Shown here in pieces: positions 8,979-18,520 of a DNA stretch of 47,078 bases. Origin of the DNA: Faecalibacillus intestinalis. GTDB lineage: Bacteria; Bacillota_I; Bacilli_A; Erysipelotrichales; Coprobacillaceae. Position 1 is the first letter of the stretch, and each line of letters opens with the position of its first letter. Both the position numbers and the translations under genes were made by a program. The notes below the pieces were generated by a model that was given only the letters and a program-made list of their open reading frames with translations, did no database searches and was not told the origin of the DNA. The DNA is taken from the NCBI RefSeq assembly GCF_003024685.1, contig NZ_PYLQ01000020.1, positions 1 to 47,078 of the forward strand. Direction: 5' to 3'.

Positions 8979-8999
8979 TATCGATAACTTCTAATTATC
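8979..8999 (-). repeat. Right inverted repeat, recombination site (IRR)
   Basis: Exact reverse complement of 3794-3814. On this side the arms extend one base further (CGATAA, 7-bp centre, TTATCG). It lies between the methyltransferase ribosome site and the recombinase promoter region. Confidence 0.85.
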
Positions 9000-9038
9000 G
9001 CTATAAAAGGGTATATAAAAGAATTAACATTTCTATAT

Positions 9039-9055
9039 AATTACATATTGTAATT
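9039..9055 (+). promoter_or_regulatory. Perfect dyad upstream of the recombinase
   Basis: AATTACA, TAT, TGTAATT: a 7-3-7 perfect palindrome ending a few bases before the ribosome site AAAGGAG. It is a candidate operator, possibly autoregulatory, for the recombinase gene. TTAACA at 9024-9029 could be part of a promoter, but no clear -10 box is paired with it. Confidence 0.4.
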
Positions 9056-9072
9056 TAAAGGAGAAATATGAT

Positions 9073-9996
9073 ATGAAAAAAATAGAATTAGAAAAACAAT
9101 TAGAATCTTATTATGAAGATTGCGAATTTAGAAAAAGATTAAATGAAAAAACAATAAAAGCCTATACAATAGATCTAAATCAATATTTAGAATTTATTAC
9201 TACTACAGAAATAAATCAAAAAATAATAAATGAATACATACATTACCTAAATAAAAAATATTTAAAATATAAAACTATTAAAAGAAAAATAGCAAGTGTA
9301 AAAGCTTTCTATTCTTATTTAGAATATGAAGAAATAATAGACTATTCCCCATTTAATAAAATAAAAACAAAAATAAAAGAACCTAAATTACTACCAAAAA
9401 CAATTCAAAAAGATTATATCGATAAAATTATTCATCTATTATTAAAAGACTTAAAAAATTCAAAGACAGAATTCCAAAAAAAGATATCCTTAAGAAACAT
9501 TACACTTATAAGCGTAATGTTTTCAACTGGAATCCGTGTATCTGAATTATGTAATATAAAATTAAAAGATATAGACTTATTAGAAAAGAAATTAAAAATA
9601 TTTGGTAAAGGATCAAAGGAAAGAATTTTATATTTGGGAAATTCTAATGTAGTTCAATTATGTCAAATGTACCTAACTTATAATAATACATGTAAAAAGA
9701 ATGAATATTTTTTTCTAAACAAATTCAATAAAAAGCTATCGGAACAAACCGTTCGCATATTGTTGAAAAAAATAGAAAGTGAATTAGAACTTTCGACACA
9801 TATAACCCCTCATATGTTTAGACATACATTTGCTACAACTTTACTTGAAAAAGGTGTTGACATTAGATACATTCAAAACATATTGGGACATAGTTCAATA
9901 TCGACAACACAAATATATACATATGTTACATATTCAAAACAAAAAGAAATATTAACTAACAAGAATCCAATAAATGATTATCAATTAAATATTTAA
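9073..9996 (+). CDS. XerC/D-like tyrosine recombinase, likely invertase
   Basis: The protein has 307 residues, the standard Xer length. The N-terminal core-binding SAM-like domain occupies residues about 1-100 (EKTIKAYTIDLNQYLEFI). The catalytic domain has all expected residues: Arg in FSTGIRVSELCNIKL, Lys in FGKGSKERILYL, HMFRHTFATTLLEKGVD (His, Arg), GHSSISTTQIYTYV (His, nucleophilic Tyr). ATG 9073 follows AAAGGAGAAATATGAT. It lies 74 bp from the right 21-bp inverted repeat whose core architecture suits this enzyme family, so it most likely inverts the neighbouring segment. It could instead be an old element integrase. Confidence 0.85.
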   Translation: MKKIELEKQLESYYEDCEFRKRLNEKTIKAYTIDLNQYLEFITTTEINQKIINEYIHYLNKKYLKYKTIKRKIASVKAFYSYLEYEEIIDYSPFNKIKTKIKEPKLLPKTIQKDYIDKIIHLLLKDLKNSKTEFQKKISLRNITLISVMFSTGIRVSELCNIKLKDIDLLEKKLKIFGKGSKERILYLGNSNVVQLCQMYLTYNNTCKKNEYFFLNKFNKKLSEQTVRILLKKIESELELSTHITPHMFRHTFATTLLEKGVDIRYIQNILGHSSISTTQIYTYVTYSKQKEILTNKNPINDYQLNI

Positions 9997-10002
9997 AATA
10001 AT

Positions 10003-10021
10003 GAAAGATTTGGAATCTTTC
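10003..10021 (+). terminator. Hairpin after the recombinase gene
   Basis: GAAAGATT, a 3-base loop, AATCTTTC, directly after the stop codon. The following T-tract is short (TTACC), so termination may be weak. Confidence 0.4.
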
Positions 10022-10153
10022 TTACCTTGGGACACTATCTAAATAAAAATTTTGTATAATATAGAAAATTTTTAATTTTTTATTTATCCACTATTGAGTA
10101 ATAATAAAAATTTGAAATTATATGTCTTTTTTTGATTATTTCTAAAAAAGCGG

Positions 10154-10198
10154 TATCAACATTAATAATAATAGTTATATTAATGTTGATATTTTTTT
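10154..10198 (+). terminator. Strong intrinsic terminator
   Basis: TATCAACATTAAT (10154-10166) pairs perfectly with ATTAATGTTGATA (10179-10191), followed by seven Ts. It ends any transcription leaving the recombinase. Confidence 0.75.
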
Positions 10199-10828
10199 AT
10201 TTTCAAATAATTTTTCTTATCAGTATCAATTTGTGAAATATTATGTAAGCGACGAATAAAATAATGGATGAAAATATAGTAAATCACCAATGATAATTAT
10301 AGTAGTTTTAGTGCCTAATTTTACTATACATGGAAGATGAGATTATGAATGTTTGCAAAAGTCAATATAAAAATGTAGATTTTGGACTAAATAATTTTGT
10401 GGGTTTTCTAACATTTTTATTTTATCCTTTACAAATGTTAAGAGTATTAATAACGACATCAAAACAAAGCAATGGATGAAGATAATAAGAAAGTGGGCTA
10501 CCAATTAAAATGTGGTGTAAGACCTACTACAAACGGCTTAAGAAAGTAAGAACTATAGCAGTTGAATCGGGAGCTATTTCAATTCCAAACATTGTTTCTA
10601 TAGATTAGAGTAATCTAAAAAATAAAATATTGATATAACCAAAGTCGACGTACGAATCGAAGTTTCTTGTCATATGGATATAAAAACAATAACAAATATT
10701 ACCGGAGCTTTATTATGCTAGGTGATATATTCTATGCAGAATATATTTACTGTTGATTGAAATTATGTGTTATAGAACACAATCGAAAGAACTGACTGCT
10801 TTCAACTTCTACTAAGGTAGTTGATAGT
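10199..10828. other. Gene-poor stretch with decayed coding traces
   Basis: No intact gene is present. A short plus-strand frame near 10395-10480 (GFLTFLFYPLQMLRVLI) resembles a membrane helix of an ABC exporter but stops at once. Traces around 10500-10790 are broken by many stops. I read this as insertion-sequence and cargo debris. Confidence 0.4.
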
Positions 10829-10998
10829 ATTCAGCGTGATCGAAATAGCAAAAGATAACAAACTGGATCTATATGATTATATTGAATTTATCCTGAATTA
10901 TTTACCTCAATAAGATTTAGTTGAAAATCTAGAAAACTGGATTGTTTTTGCCATGGAGTGAAGAGATAAAAGAAGAATTTGAAAGAAAAGCCGTTTAA
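10829..10998 (+). pseudogene. IS66-type transposase C-terminal remnant
   Basis: The frame reads FSVIEIAKDNKLDLYDYIEF and then ILNYLPQ, stop, DLVENLENWIV. After a one-base shift it reads LPWSEEIKEEFERKAV, stop. This is the characteristic end of IS66 transposases (ETAKANGL..PY.YLEYLL...LP...LPW). One stop and one frameshift make it dead, and no IS66 N-terminal part is visible upstream. Confidence 0.6.
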
Positions 10999-11036
10999 AT
11001 TGATTATCAGATCAAATTGAACGGCTTTTTTTATTT
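10988..11036 (+). terminator. Strong terminator before the lanthipeptide operon
   Basis: AAGCCGTTTAAATTGAT pairs with ATCAAATTGAACGGCTT, followed by a T-run. It shields the downstream operon, so a promoter for lanC must lie in 11037-11228. That stretch holds only weak candidates, such as TTGAGT near 11072. Confidence 0.75.
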
Positions 11037-11228
11037 GGCATTTACAGTGTTATTTTCAATAAGACTATCTTTTGAGTGAATAATACTAAAATATTAAGTA
11101 TGTAAAATTTGTTTTTAATTTTGTTAATAGAGGAGAGTTGTGCCATATATGTGTAACTTATAACAAATTAATACTTTTTATGCTTTATAGGTGTTATTTT
11201 TTATATGTCAAAGAGATGAGGCGAAAAA

Positions 11229-12455
11229 ATGAAGAAAGTGAAAAAGAATATTATAGATAACATAAACCTGGAATTAGAAAATTATAAACCAAATAATTTC
11301 CCAGAAACATTTGATTTAGTTATATATTATTATTTTTTGGCAATTTATTATAAAAAAACAGATTTAAATAAATATAGACAATATCTTGAATATTCAAAGG
11401 ATCAACTAAATAAAATACTTAATAACCTAAAAAAGTATGATATTCCATTGGGTAGTTGGTACGGATTTACAGGAATAGCATATATGATAAGAGAATTATA
11501 TGGTGAATGTCAAATATTGTATTCAATAGAAAATTTTGTTAAAGATCAATCTTTAAAATTAATTGTTAATGGGAAAAATCATGACTTGTTTAATGGAAAA
11601 TATGATTTATTAAATGGTTTAACAGGGATTTTGTCATATTTTATTACATATCACAATGAACAATTAAATTATATAGAAGAATGTTTGAATTGGATGATTA
11701 AATTATTTGAGGAAGATTGTGAAATAATTAAATCAAAAAATATATGGATAAAAAATAAATACATAACAAATCCAATTTTTAAAAAAAAATATTCAGAAGG
11801 GTATATTGATTTAGGAGCAGCACACGGAATTATAGATTTCTTGTATATATTTTCTCTTGCGAAAAAAAATAACATAAAATGTAATAAATTAGATGAAACA
11901 TATAATAAAATTTTAGAATTTTATATAAATATGTTTGTATTTTCAAATGATACATATTGGCCACAGATTATAACCAATAATGAAAATGATAGAAAATATG
12001 TATATAAAAAAAGATTTGCATGGTGTTACGGGAAATTGGGAATAATTAGAATACTCTTTTGTGCTGCTAATAATACAGAAAATATAGAATTAAAATCATG
12101 GATGATACAAGAAATGAAAAAAATAGATATAAATGATTTAAATTTAGAATGCCCTACATTTTGTCATGGGTATTCTGGATTATATTTAATTATTAATTTA
12201 TTTTATATAGAAACTAAAGATGATTATTTTAGAATATTAAGTAATGTACTTGAAAGAAAAATATGGCAAATGGGAAATAAAAATAATAAGTATTATTTTT
12301 ATAAATATGATAAAGACTACATAAATAATAAAGATATTTATGAGTATGAAAAATTAAATTCAATAGATGGTTTATTTTCGATTTTAATACCCTATTTTTT
12401 AAAAGAAAGTAATTATTTTTATAATATGTACACAAAATCATTATTTTTAGTATAA
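11229..12455 (+). CDS. lanC: Lanthionine synthetase C-like cyclase
   Basis: This LanC forms the thioether rings by adding precursor cysteines to dehydrated Ser/Thr. The length, 408 residues, matches NisC (418). The zinc ligands are visible: Cys266 in FAWCYGKLG, and Cys312-His313 in CPTFCHGYSG. The conserved His199 (LGAAHGI) and Asp126 (YDLLNGLTG) correspond to NisC active-site positions. GSWYGFTGI is a typical first-barrel-repeat motif. It is the first gene of the operon, with ribosome site GAGG before ATG 11229, and LanB follows at 17 bp. The cyclase sits before the precursor genes, unlike nisin-type order. Confidence 0.9.
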   Translation: MKKVKKNIIDNINLELENYKPNNFPETFDLVIYYYFLAIYYKKTDLNKYRQYLEYSKDQLNKILNNLKKYDIPLGSWYGFTGIAYMIRELYGECQILYSIENFVKDQSLKLIVNGKNHDLFNGKYDLLNGLTGILSYFITYHNEQLNYIEECLNWMIKLFEEDCEIIKSKNIWIKNKYITNPIFKKKYSEGYIDLGAAHGIIDFLYIFSLAKKNNIKCNKLDETYNKILEFYINMFVFSNDTYWPQIITNNENDRKYVYKKRFAWCYGKLGIIRILFCAANNTENIELKSWMIQEMKKIDINDLNLECPTFCHGYSGLYLIINLFYIETKDDYFRILSNVLERKIWQMGNKNNKYYFYKYDKDYINNKDIYEYEKLNSIDGLFSILIPYFLKESNYFYNMYTKSLFLV

Positions 12456-12472
12456 AGAGGAGGATATAAAAA

Positions 12473-15448
12473 ATGAAATGCAAAAATGATTTTATGATAA
12501 GAATACCTTATAATTCATTTGATTATTATAAGGAATCAATAGAAAACAAAGAGAATTTATCACTAGATAAATTTAAAGAAAATTTATTGATATCTTCATC
12601 TGGCTTATATGATATTATTTCAAAAAAAGAAAAAATAAATAATGATGAATTGATTTCGTTAACTAAATATTTAATAAGAAGCTCAACAAGATGTACACCA
12701 TATGGTTTAAATTCGAGTGTGATGATTGGAAATTTTAAAGAAGACAATATATTAAATATACATAAGAAACATCATAAAAAATCTAGGCCTGATATGTCTT
12801 GGTTAATTGAAATTATAAAAAAATTAGAAAAAGATGTAGGTATTAAGCTAAAGGTAATAATAAATGATACCAATAGATTTGTTGGTGAAAAGGTCTTGAA
12901 AAAATGGAATAGTTGTTATGTGAAAAATGCACGTGAAAGTGAAAGAAAGATATATATTAATAATACCAAAGCAGTAAAGTATGTATTTGATATGTGTAAA
13001 CAATATATTTCTATTGAAGATATTATCAAAAATTTAAAATCAAATTCAATTGGTGTTAAAGAAGAATCAATAATTGAATTCATTAGTAGTTTACTAGACA
13101 ATGAATTCTTAATAAGCGACTTAAGACCAAATACTTTAATTACTGATCCATTAGGATATGTATTAGAAAAACTTGAGGGATACAATGTTAGTACAGAATT
13201 ATTTTGTAAATTATTAGAACTAAGAAGTATGTTAGATAATTATGAAAAGACTGATATAGGTGAAGGTGAAGAAATTTATAAAAATATAATTAATTTTATG
13301 GAAAGTATTAATGTATCCGATAATTATCTTCAAATAGATATGTATAATACGTCAAAAATATCTTTAAATAACAAAGTAAAAAGTGATATTGAAGATTTTG
13401 CAAATTTTCTTGCTAAATATAGATATAATGAAACATTTTTTGATTATTCGATGAAATTTAAAGAAAAATATGGAAATCAGGCTGTGAAATATCTTGATTT
13501 AATAGATGAAGAAACGGGCTTAGGATTTCCACATTCCGATGATAAAAATTCTTTAAAATATAATGATAATATTATTTGTGAAATTTTATTAGCAATGTCT
13601 GAAAATAAAACAAATAATTTAAAGTTAGAAAATTATATGGTAAATAATATAACATACAAAGAAGATGTTTCGCAAACAGGAGGAGAATTAGCTTTATATT
13701 TATATAATGAAAAAAATACGTTAAAATATATGATAAGTCCCTTGATGGGATCAAATACGGAATATAAAATTTCAGGAAGATTCGAATATTTATTTTCTAA
13801 TGAGGAAAAGCATAAAATGGATTCTTTAGTTAAGGAAGTTGAAGTATGTTTTATACCTCAAAATGCAAGATACAATAATGTTATGATGTGTAAATCAAAT
13901 AAAAGTGCATATGTTGAATATGGGACAAATACAATTATTCAAAATAAAGAAAGAATAGATATCGAAGATATATATGTAATAGTTGATAATCAAAACTATA
14001 TTAGGTTTGTTCAAAAATCTACAAATGAAATTATAGAGTTTTATGCATCTAATATGTTCAATATAAATGCATATCCACAAGAGTTAAGAACACTTATTGA
14101 GGTAACTAATAAACAGAAGTTGTTATTTACAAGTTTTTATACAGCTTTGCAACACTATATTTTACAAGTAAAAGGTTATTTGCCACGAATAAGTTACAAA
14201 AATTTTATTTTATTTCCAGCTTCTTATACATTGCCGAAGGATTTTGATTTTAAAAACAAAGATGTAACATTAAAAAATATATATGAATATATAAAAGAAA
14301 TGAAGAAAAAATACAACTTTTCTAATCTAGTTAGTGTAGGACCATTAGATCAAAGAATGCTTTTAAATGTAGAAAATAGGGTACATTTAAATATTTTATA
14401 TAATCTACTTAAAGGAGATAGTACATTAAGAATTTATGAAAATATTTTTGAAGAATCAAATCTTCCAATATATGATGAAAATAATGAAAAATATGTTAGT
14501 GAGATAATAGTTCATTTATCACCATGTCAAAAAAAATATAAAGATAAGTTAATTTTACCAGATGATATTCAGTATATAGATACAAATAAATATTTAATGT
14601 ATTCAAAATTTCCTTTAGAAAATTGGCTAAGTATTAAATTGTATTCCAATGACGATGTACATAATCACATTTTAATTAATTCTATTTCAAAATTAAATAA
14701 TATTTTAAAACAAAAACAGTATAATAGTAGACTATTTTTTATTAGATATAAGGATCCAAAATCACATATAAGACTAAGAATTAAGTATTCCAATGAGAAA
14801 TTAAAAGATATTGTAGGATTTGTAAGTGATATGATTAAAGATTTAAAGGAAAATAATTTAATAACAGAATGTGTTATGGATACATACTTTCAAGAATTTG
14901 AGAGATATGGAGGAGCTAATAACTTTTATTTTGCAGAAGAAACCTTTTTTTCAAATAGTGAATTAGCTATAGGACTTCTAAAATTGTATGAATACAATTT
15001 TACAAAATTAAAATTAACTGATTTATTTATTATAAGTTGTTATAAGTTAATAGAAGATTTAGATATTAATTCGGAAGATAAACTATACTATTTAGAAAAT
15101 TTTAATATTGGAAAAAAATATAATAAAGAATTTGAACAAATAAAAATAAGAACAGGGCATTATTTGAAAAATCATGATAATTGGCAAAATTATAGAACTT
15201 CAGAAGAAGGAATAAGATTATTAATTAACCTAGATAACTATGAGAATGATTTTATTAGTTACTGGAATAAAATTAATAGTAGCATCAATTCTAAAGAAAG
15301 AAAAAAGGGAATATTATTAAGTATTTTTCATATGCAATTCAATCGAATGATAGGAATAAATAGAAAATTAGAAAATAGAACAATGGGATATTTAAGAAAA
15401 ATTATTTATAACCAAATTATGAGGGAAAAATATTATGGAAAGAAATAA
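12473..15448 (+). CDS. lanB: Full-length class I lanthipeptide dehydratase
   Basis: At 991 residues it is the size of NisB (993) and contains both halves: the glutamylation domain (Lant_dehydr_N; SSTRCTPYGLNSSVMIGNF near residue 75 is the family signature RxTPFGLF) and the C-terminal elimination domain (SpaB_C; NWLSIKLYSND near residue 725, then FFIRYKDPKSHIRLRIKYS). It activates precursor Ser/Thr with glutamate from tRNA-Glu and eliminates it to give dehydro-residues. ATG 12473 follows AGAGGAGG. Its 3' end overlaps the ABC transporter start by 14 bp, indicating translational coupling. Confidence 0.92.
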   Translation: MKCKNDFMIRIPYNSFDYYKESIENKENLSLDKFKENLLISSSGLYDIISKKEKINNDELISLTKYLIRSSTRCTPYGLNSSVMIGNFKEDNILNIHKKHHKKSRPDMSWLIEIIKKLEKDVGIKLKVIINDTNRFVGEKVLKKWNSCYVKNARESERKIYINNTKAVKYVFDMCKQYISIEDIIKNLKSNSIGVKEESIIEFISSLLDNEFLISDLRPNTLITDPLGYVLEKLEGYNVSTELFCKLLELRSMLDNYEKTDIGEGEEIYKNIINFMESINVSDNYLQIDMYNTSKISLNNKVKSDIEDFANFLAKYRYNETFFDYSMKFKEKYGNQAVKYLDLIDEETGLGFPHSDDKNSLKYNDNIICEILLAMSENKTNNLKLENYMVNNITYKEDVSQTGGELALYLYNEKNTLKYMISPLMGSNTEYKISGRFEYLFSNEEKHKMDSLVKEVEVCFIPQNARYNNVMMCKSNKSAYVEYGTNTIIQNKERIDIEDIYVIVDNQNYIRFVQKSTNEIIEFYASNMFNINAYPQELRTLIEVTNKQKLLFTSFYTALQHYILQVKGYLPRISYKNFILFPASYTLPKDFDFKNKDVTLKNIYEYIKEMKKKYNFSNLVSVGPLDQRMLLNVENRVHLNILYNLLKGDSTLRIYENIFEESNLPIYDENNEKYVSEIIVHLSPCQKKYKDKLILPDDIQYIDTNKYLMYSKFPLENWLSIKLYSNDDVHNHILINSISKLNNILKQKQYNSRLFFIRYKDPKSHIRLRIKYSNEKLKDIVGFVSDMIKDLKENNLITECVMDTYFQEFERYGGANNFYFAEETFFSNSELAIGLLKLYEYNFTKLKLTDLFIISCYKLIEDLDINSEDKLYYLENFNIGKKYNKEFEQIKIRTGHYLKNHDNWQNYRTSEEGIRLLINLDNYENDFISYWNKINSSINSKERKKGILLSIFHMQFNRMIGINRKLENRTMGYLRKIIYNQIMREKYYGKK

Positions 15449-17225
15449 TATACTAAAAAAAACAAAAGTGATTTCAAAAAATATTATAGAAACCATGAAG
15501 CTTTTACTAAGGTATGAAAAAAAATATATATTTTTATCATTATTTTTGAATATTTCAGTTAGTACGTTACCTTTTATTTCTATTATTATTTCTCAAAAAA
15601 TGCTTAATATGCTTCAAATTGGAGGGGAAAAAAGTACTTTAATTAAAGTTTTAATATTATATACAACGATAAAAATGGTTTCCCTTATTTTGAATAATTT
15701 TAATTCATATTACTTAACTAAGTACAGTGATTATTTATTTTATCATTTAAATGTTTTATTTTTAGACAAATGTTCAAGGCTTGATTATCAAGATTTCGAA
15801 AATCCACAAATATATGATGCTTTACAAAGAGCAGAACAACAAATAGGCATTAGACCATTAAGTCTTTTTAAAAATATATTGTCCTTAATTTCAGGGTTAG
15901 TAAGTTTTATAGTTTCGTTAATTATATTATCAAATTGGCATTTATGGTCATTGATAGGGTTTATTATCTTACCATTTGCAGCTTACAAATATTTTATTGA
16001 AATTAATAAAAAAGAATACGATATGGTATACAAAAGAGCAGAAAATGAAAGAAAGGGATGGTATTTATCACATTTAATTATTAAAGATTATTTTGTAAAA
16101 GAAGTTAAAATGTTAAATTTATCTGAATATTTAATAAGAAAATTTAAGAATATAAAAAAAGAAATATTTAATGAAAATATAATTATTAATAAGAGAAAAA
16201 ATATTTTTAATTTCTTTTATCAACTTTTAAATACATTATTTTCGCTAATAATTGTGGCATTAGCGATGTTAGAAGCGTTATCTTCAAAATTATTATTAGG
16301 GAGTTTAATGACTTATATTAATACGACTACTAAAGTTGAATCTGCAATTAATAATATTGCTAGTTCGTGTTTTACATTATATACGGATAGTGTTTATTGT
16401 GAATATATTTTATCTTTTTTTAGATTAGTGGACAATAAAAAGTACCAAAATAATGAAGAAAAAATAAAAATAGATTCTATTAAAAATATAGAATTAAAAA
16501 ATGTTTCATACAGATATAAAAATAGAAAAAATTATTCGTTAAAGAATATCTCATTAAAATTAAATTCTGGCGAAATAAATGCACTTGTTGGTGAAAATGG
16601 TTCAGGTAAAACAACTTTAATTAAAATACTAACAGGATTATATACTGATTATGAAGGAACTGTTTTAGTTAATGATATTGATTTAAGAAAAATTGATATG
16701 AAAGACTATCAAAACAAAATTTCTACAGTTTTTCAAGATTATAACAATTATGAATTTGATGCAAAAAATAACATTGGTGTTGGGGATATAACACAAATTA
16801 ATAACAAAGAAAAAATAATAAAAGCGGCTAAACTGACAGGTGCAGATGATATTATTCAAACATTACCAAATAAGTATGATCAACAATTAGGAAATTGGTT
16901 TTCTGGAGGTATACAATTATCTGGTGGCCAATGGCAAAAAATTGCTATTGCTCGCTCTTTGATTAGATGTGCAAGTATGTATATTTTAGATGAGCCTACT
17001 GCTGCACTTGATCCATCTGCGGAATATTCATTTTTTAAGAATTTTAGAAATAATATTTTAGATAAAATAGGAATTTTTGTTACACATAGATTTTCTAATG
17101 TCAAGATCGCAGATAATATTTTTGTACTTAAAGATGGAAAATTAATTGAACAAGGAACACATAAGTCACTGATGAATAATAAAGGTGATTATGCCAAATT
17201 ATATAATATACAGATAGGAGAATAA
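15435..17225 (+). CDS. lanT: Lanthipeptide-type ABC exporter without peptidase domain
   Basis: At 596 residues it has the NisT/SpaT arrangement: an N-terminal membrane domain with about six helices (residues about 30-310), then one ATPase domain. The ATPase shows Walker A GENGSGKTTLIKIL, signature LSGGQWQKIAIARSL, Walker B MYILDEPTAALDP and H-loop VTHRFSN. It probably dimerises to export modified precursor. There is no N-terminal C39 protease, so leader removal needs a separate enzyme, and none is seen in the operon. The start at 15435 has GAGGGA 9-14 bases upstream, within the 3' end of lanB. Confidence 0.88.
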   Translation: MERNNILKKTKVISKNIIETMKLLLRYEKKYIFLSLFLNISVSTLPFISIIISQKMLNMLQIGGEKSTLIKVLILYTTIKMVSLILNNFNSYYLTKYSDYLFYHLNVLFLDKCSRLDYQDFENPQIYDALQRAEQQIGIRPLSLFKNILSLISGLVSFIVSLIILSNWHLWSLIGFIILPFAAYKYFIEINKKEYDMVYKRAENERKGWYLSHLIIKDYFVKEVKMLNLSEYLIRKFKNIKKEIFNENIIINKRKNIFNFFYQLLNTLFSLIIVALAMLEALSSKLLLGSLMTYINTTTKVESAINNIASSCFTLYTDSVYCEYILSFFRLVDNKKYQNNEEKIKIDSIKNIELKNVSYRYKNRKNYSLKNISLKLNSGEINALVGENGSGKTTLIKILTGLYTDYEGTVLVNDIDLRKIDMKDYQNKISTVFQDYNNYEFDAKNNIGVGDITQINNKEKIIKAAKLTGADDIIQTLPNKYDQQLGNWFSGGIQLSGGQWQKIAIARSLIRCASMYILDEPTAALDPSAEYSFFKNFRNNILDKIGIFVTHRFSNVKIADNIFVLKDGKLIEQGTHKSLMNNKGDYAKLYNIQIGE

Positions 17226-17227
17226 AA

Positions 17228-18520
17228 ATGAATATATTATTGTTAATGTCTTCTCCAAGAAGTCATATTACTCTTGTAGAAGTACTAATAAGAGAATTAA
17301 TAAATAAACAAAATGTAGTTTATTGTATGAGTACATCCAATAATAAAGATATGCTTGAAAGTTATGGTGCAAAGTTTATTGAATATCCCGATTATATTGT
17401 TCCTGCTTCTTGTAATAATATTGATGTTGATTTGGTTATGAAAAAAACAGACGAACTATGGAAAAAAGGTAAAATTAAAGAAGGTTATGATTATATAACT
17501 GAAAAAGACATAGAATCTGTTTTTGATATAACATTAAAACAAATAGATTATATTTGTGAAATTGTAGAAAAATTTAACATCAATTTAATGTTTCGAGATG
17601 CTGTGGATAAATTAGGAAGATTGGTTGCTGATAAAATGAATATTAAATGCATTGGATATATGACACATAATATTTATTCAAAAAGATACTTTGAGCAGAA
17701 TCCAAATGATTTATATGCTGTATTTATGAATGCTAAATGGCGTATAAAAAACTTACCAAATGAATATTTTCTTGATTTAAGAGAGAGAGCAGAAAAATTA
17801 TATAAGAAATATGGGGAAAAAAATTTTCCAATTTATACTCATCATCAGTTAGATCCAATGACTGAATTTACACTAATTTTTTCAAGTGAAAAATTTCAAC
17901 CGGTATCATCATTTTATGAAAATAGAAAGTATTTAATAATCAAACCAGAAAAATCTGTATTTAAAATAGAAGAAAATATAGATGATAAATTAATAAAATT
18001 TATTGAATCATACAAAAAAATCATATATATATCTTCAGGTTCATTTGTAACACAATCATATTATTATTATAAAAATTTTGTAAATGCTCTTTCAAAATTT
18101 AATATTGGAGTTGTTATGGCAGTTGGAAAATTTTCAGAGCCCCTAAATAACTATATAAGAGAAAATAAAATAAATAATATTTACATTTCTAGTTTTATAC
18201 CTCAAAAATTTATTTTATCAAAAACAGATGTCTTTATTACATCAGGAGGTCATAATAGTATATTAGAAGCAATTTATTATAAGGTTCCAATGTTAATTAC
18301 TCCAATTAGTAGTGAACAAAGAATGAATGGATTATTATTAGAAGAATTAGGAATAGGTGAAACAACCTATTCATTAAATAAAAATGCTTCAATTTCATCA
18401 CAAATAAATAAATTATTAAGAAAACAGTTGAATGTAAATAAATTAAATGAAATTTCAAATGATTTAAGAAATCAAAATAATAATTTTAAATCTATGTGGG
18501 ATTATATTTATGATAATTAA
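17228..18520 (+). CDS. GT1/MGT-like glycosyltransferase of the lanthipeptide operon
   Basis: A 430-residue GT-B fold enzyme. The C-terminal donor-binding region is clear: ISSGSFVTQSYYYY at the start of the second domain, SSFIPQKFILSKTDVFI, then TSGGHNSILEAIYYKVPMLI and PISSEQRMNGLLLEELGIG (residues about 336-377), the pattern of UDP-sugar MGT/YjiC-type transferases. The N-terminus (LLLMSSPRSHITLVEVLIREL) is the acceptor domain. It starts 2 bp after lanT (ribosome site TAGGAG) and overlaps the reductase gene by 11 bp, so it is firmly part of the operon. By context it should add a sugar to the peptide, or less likely to a resistance target. Sugar and acceptor are unknown. Confidence 0.82.
   Translation: MNILLLMSSPRSHITLVEVLIRELINKQNVVYCMSTSNNKDMLESYGAKFIEYPDYIVPASCNNIDVDLVMKKTDELWKKGKIKEGYDYITEKDIESVFDITLKQIDYICEIVEKFNINLMFRDAVDKLGRLVADKMNIKCIGYMTHNIYSKRYFEQNPNDLYAVFMNAKWRIKNLPNEYFLDLRERAEKLYKKYGEKNFPIYTHHQLDPMTEFTLIFSSEKFQPVSSFYENRKYLIIKPEKSVFKIEENIDDKLIKFIESYKKIIYISSGSFVTQSYYYYKNFVNALSKFNIGVVMAVGKFSEPLNNYIRENKINNIYISSFIPQKFILSKTDVFITSGGHNSILEAIYYKVPMLITPISSEQRMNGLLLEELGIGETTYSLNKNASISSQINKLLRKQLNVNKLNEISNDLRNQNNNFKSMWDYIYDN

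Larger units (their letters stand above)
3794..8999. mobile_element. Putative invertible 5.2-kb segment with two alternative operons
   Basis: Perfect 21-bp inverted repeats bound four genes arranged as two convergent operons, each starting within about 40 bases of its repeat and each with its own ribosome site inside the segment. A strong promoter is visible only outside the left repeat. The tyrosine recombinase lies 74 bp outside the right repeat. In the orientation shown, the cytidylyltransferase-NTPase operon is connected to the promoter; inversion would connect the methyltransferase-PLP enzyme operon instead. A double terminator between the operons keeps transcription from running into the opposite one. 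Repeats, promoter and gene order are visible; the switching is inferred. Confidence 0.75.

Noticed and set aside
11100-11130. LytTR binding repeats before lanC
   Set aside because: A single TTTTGTTAAT (11119) resembles the agrD repeat, but there is no partner one or two helical turns away.
15435-17225. Bifunctional peptidase-exporter (class II LanT)
   Set aside because: The protein starts directly with the membrane domain and has no C39 Cys/His peptidase region.
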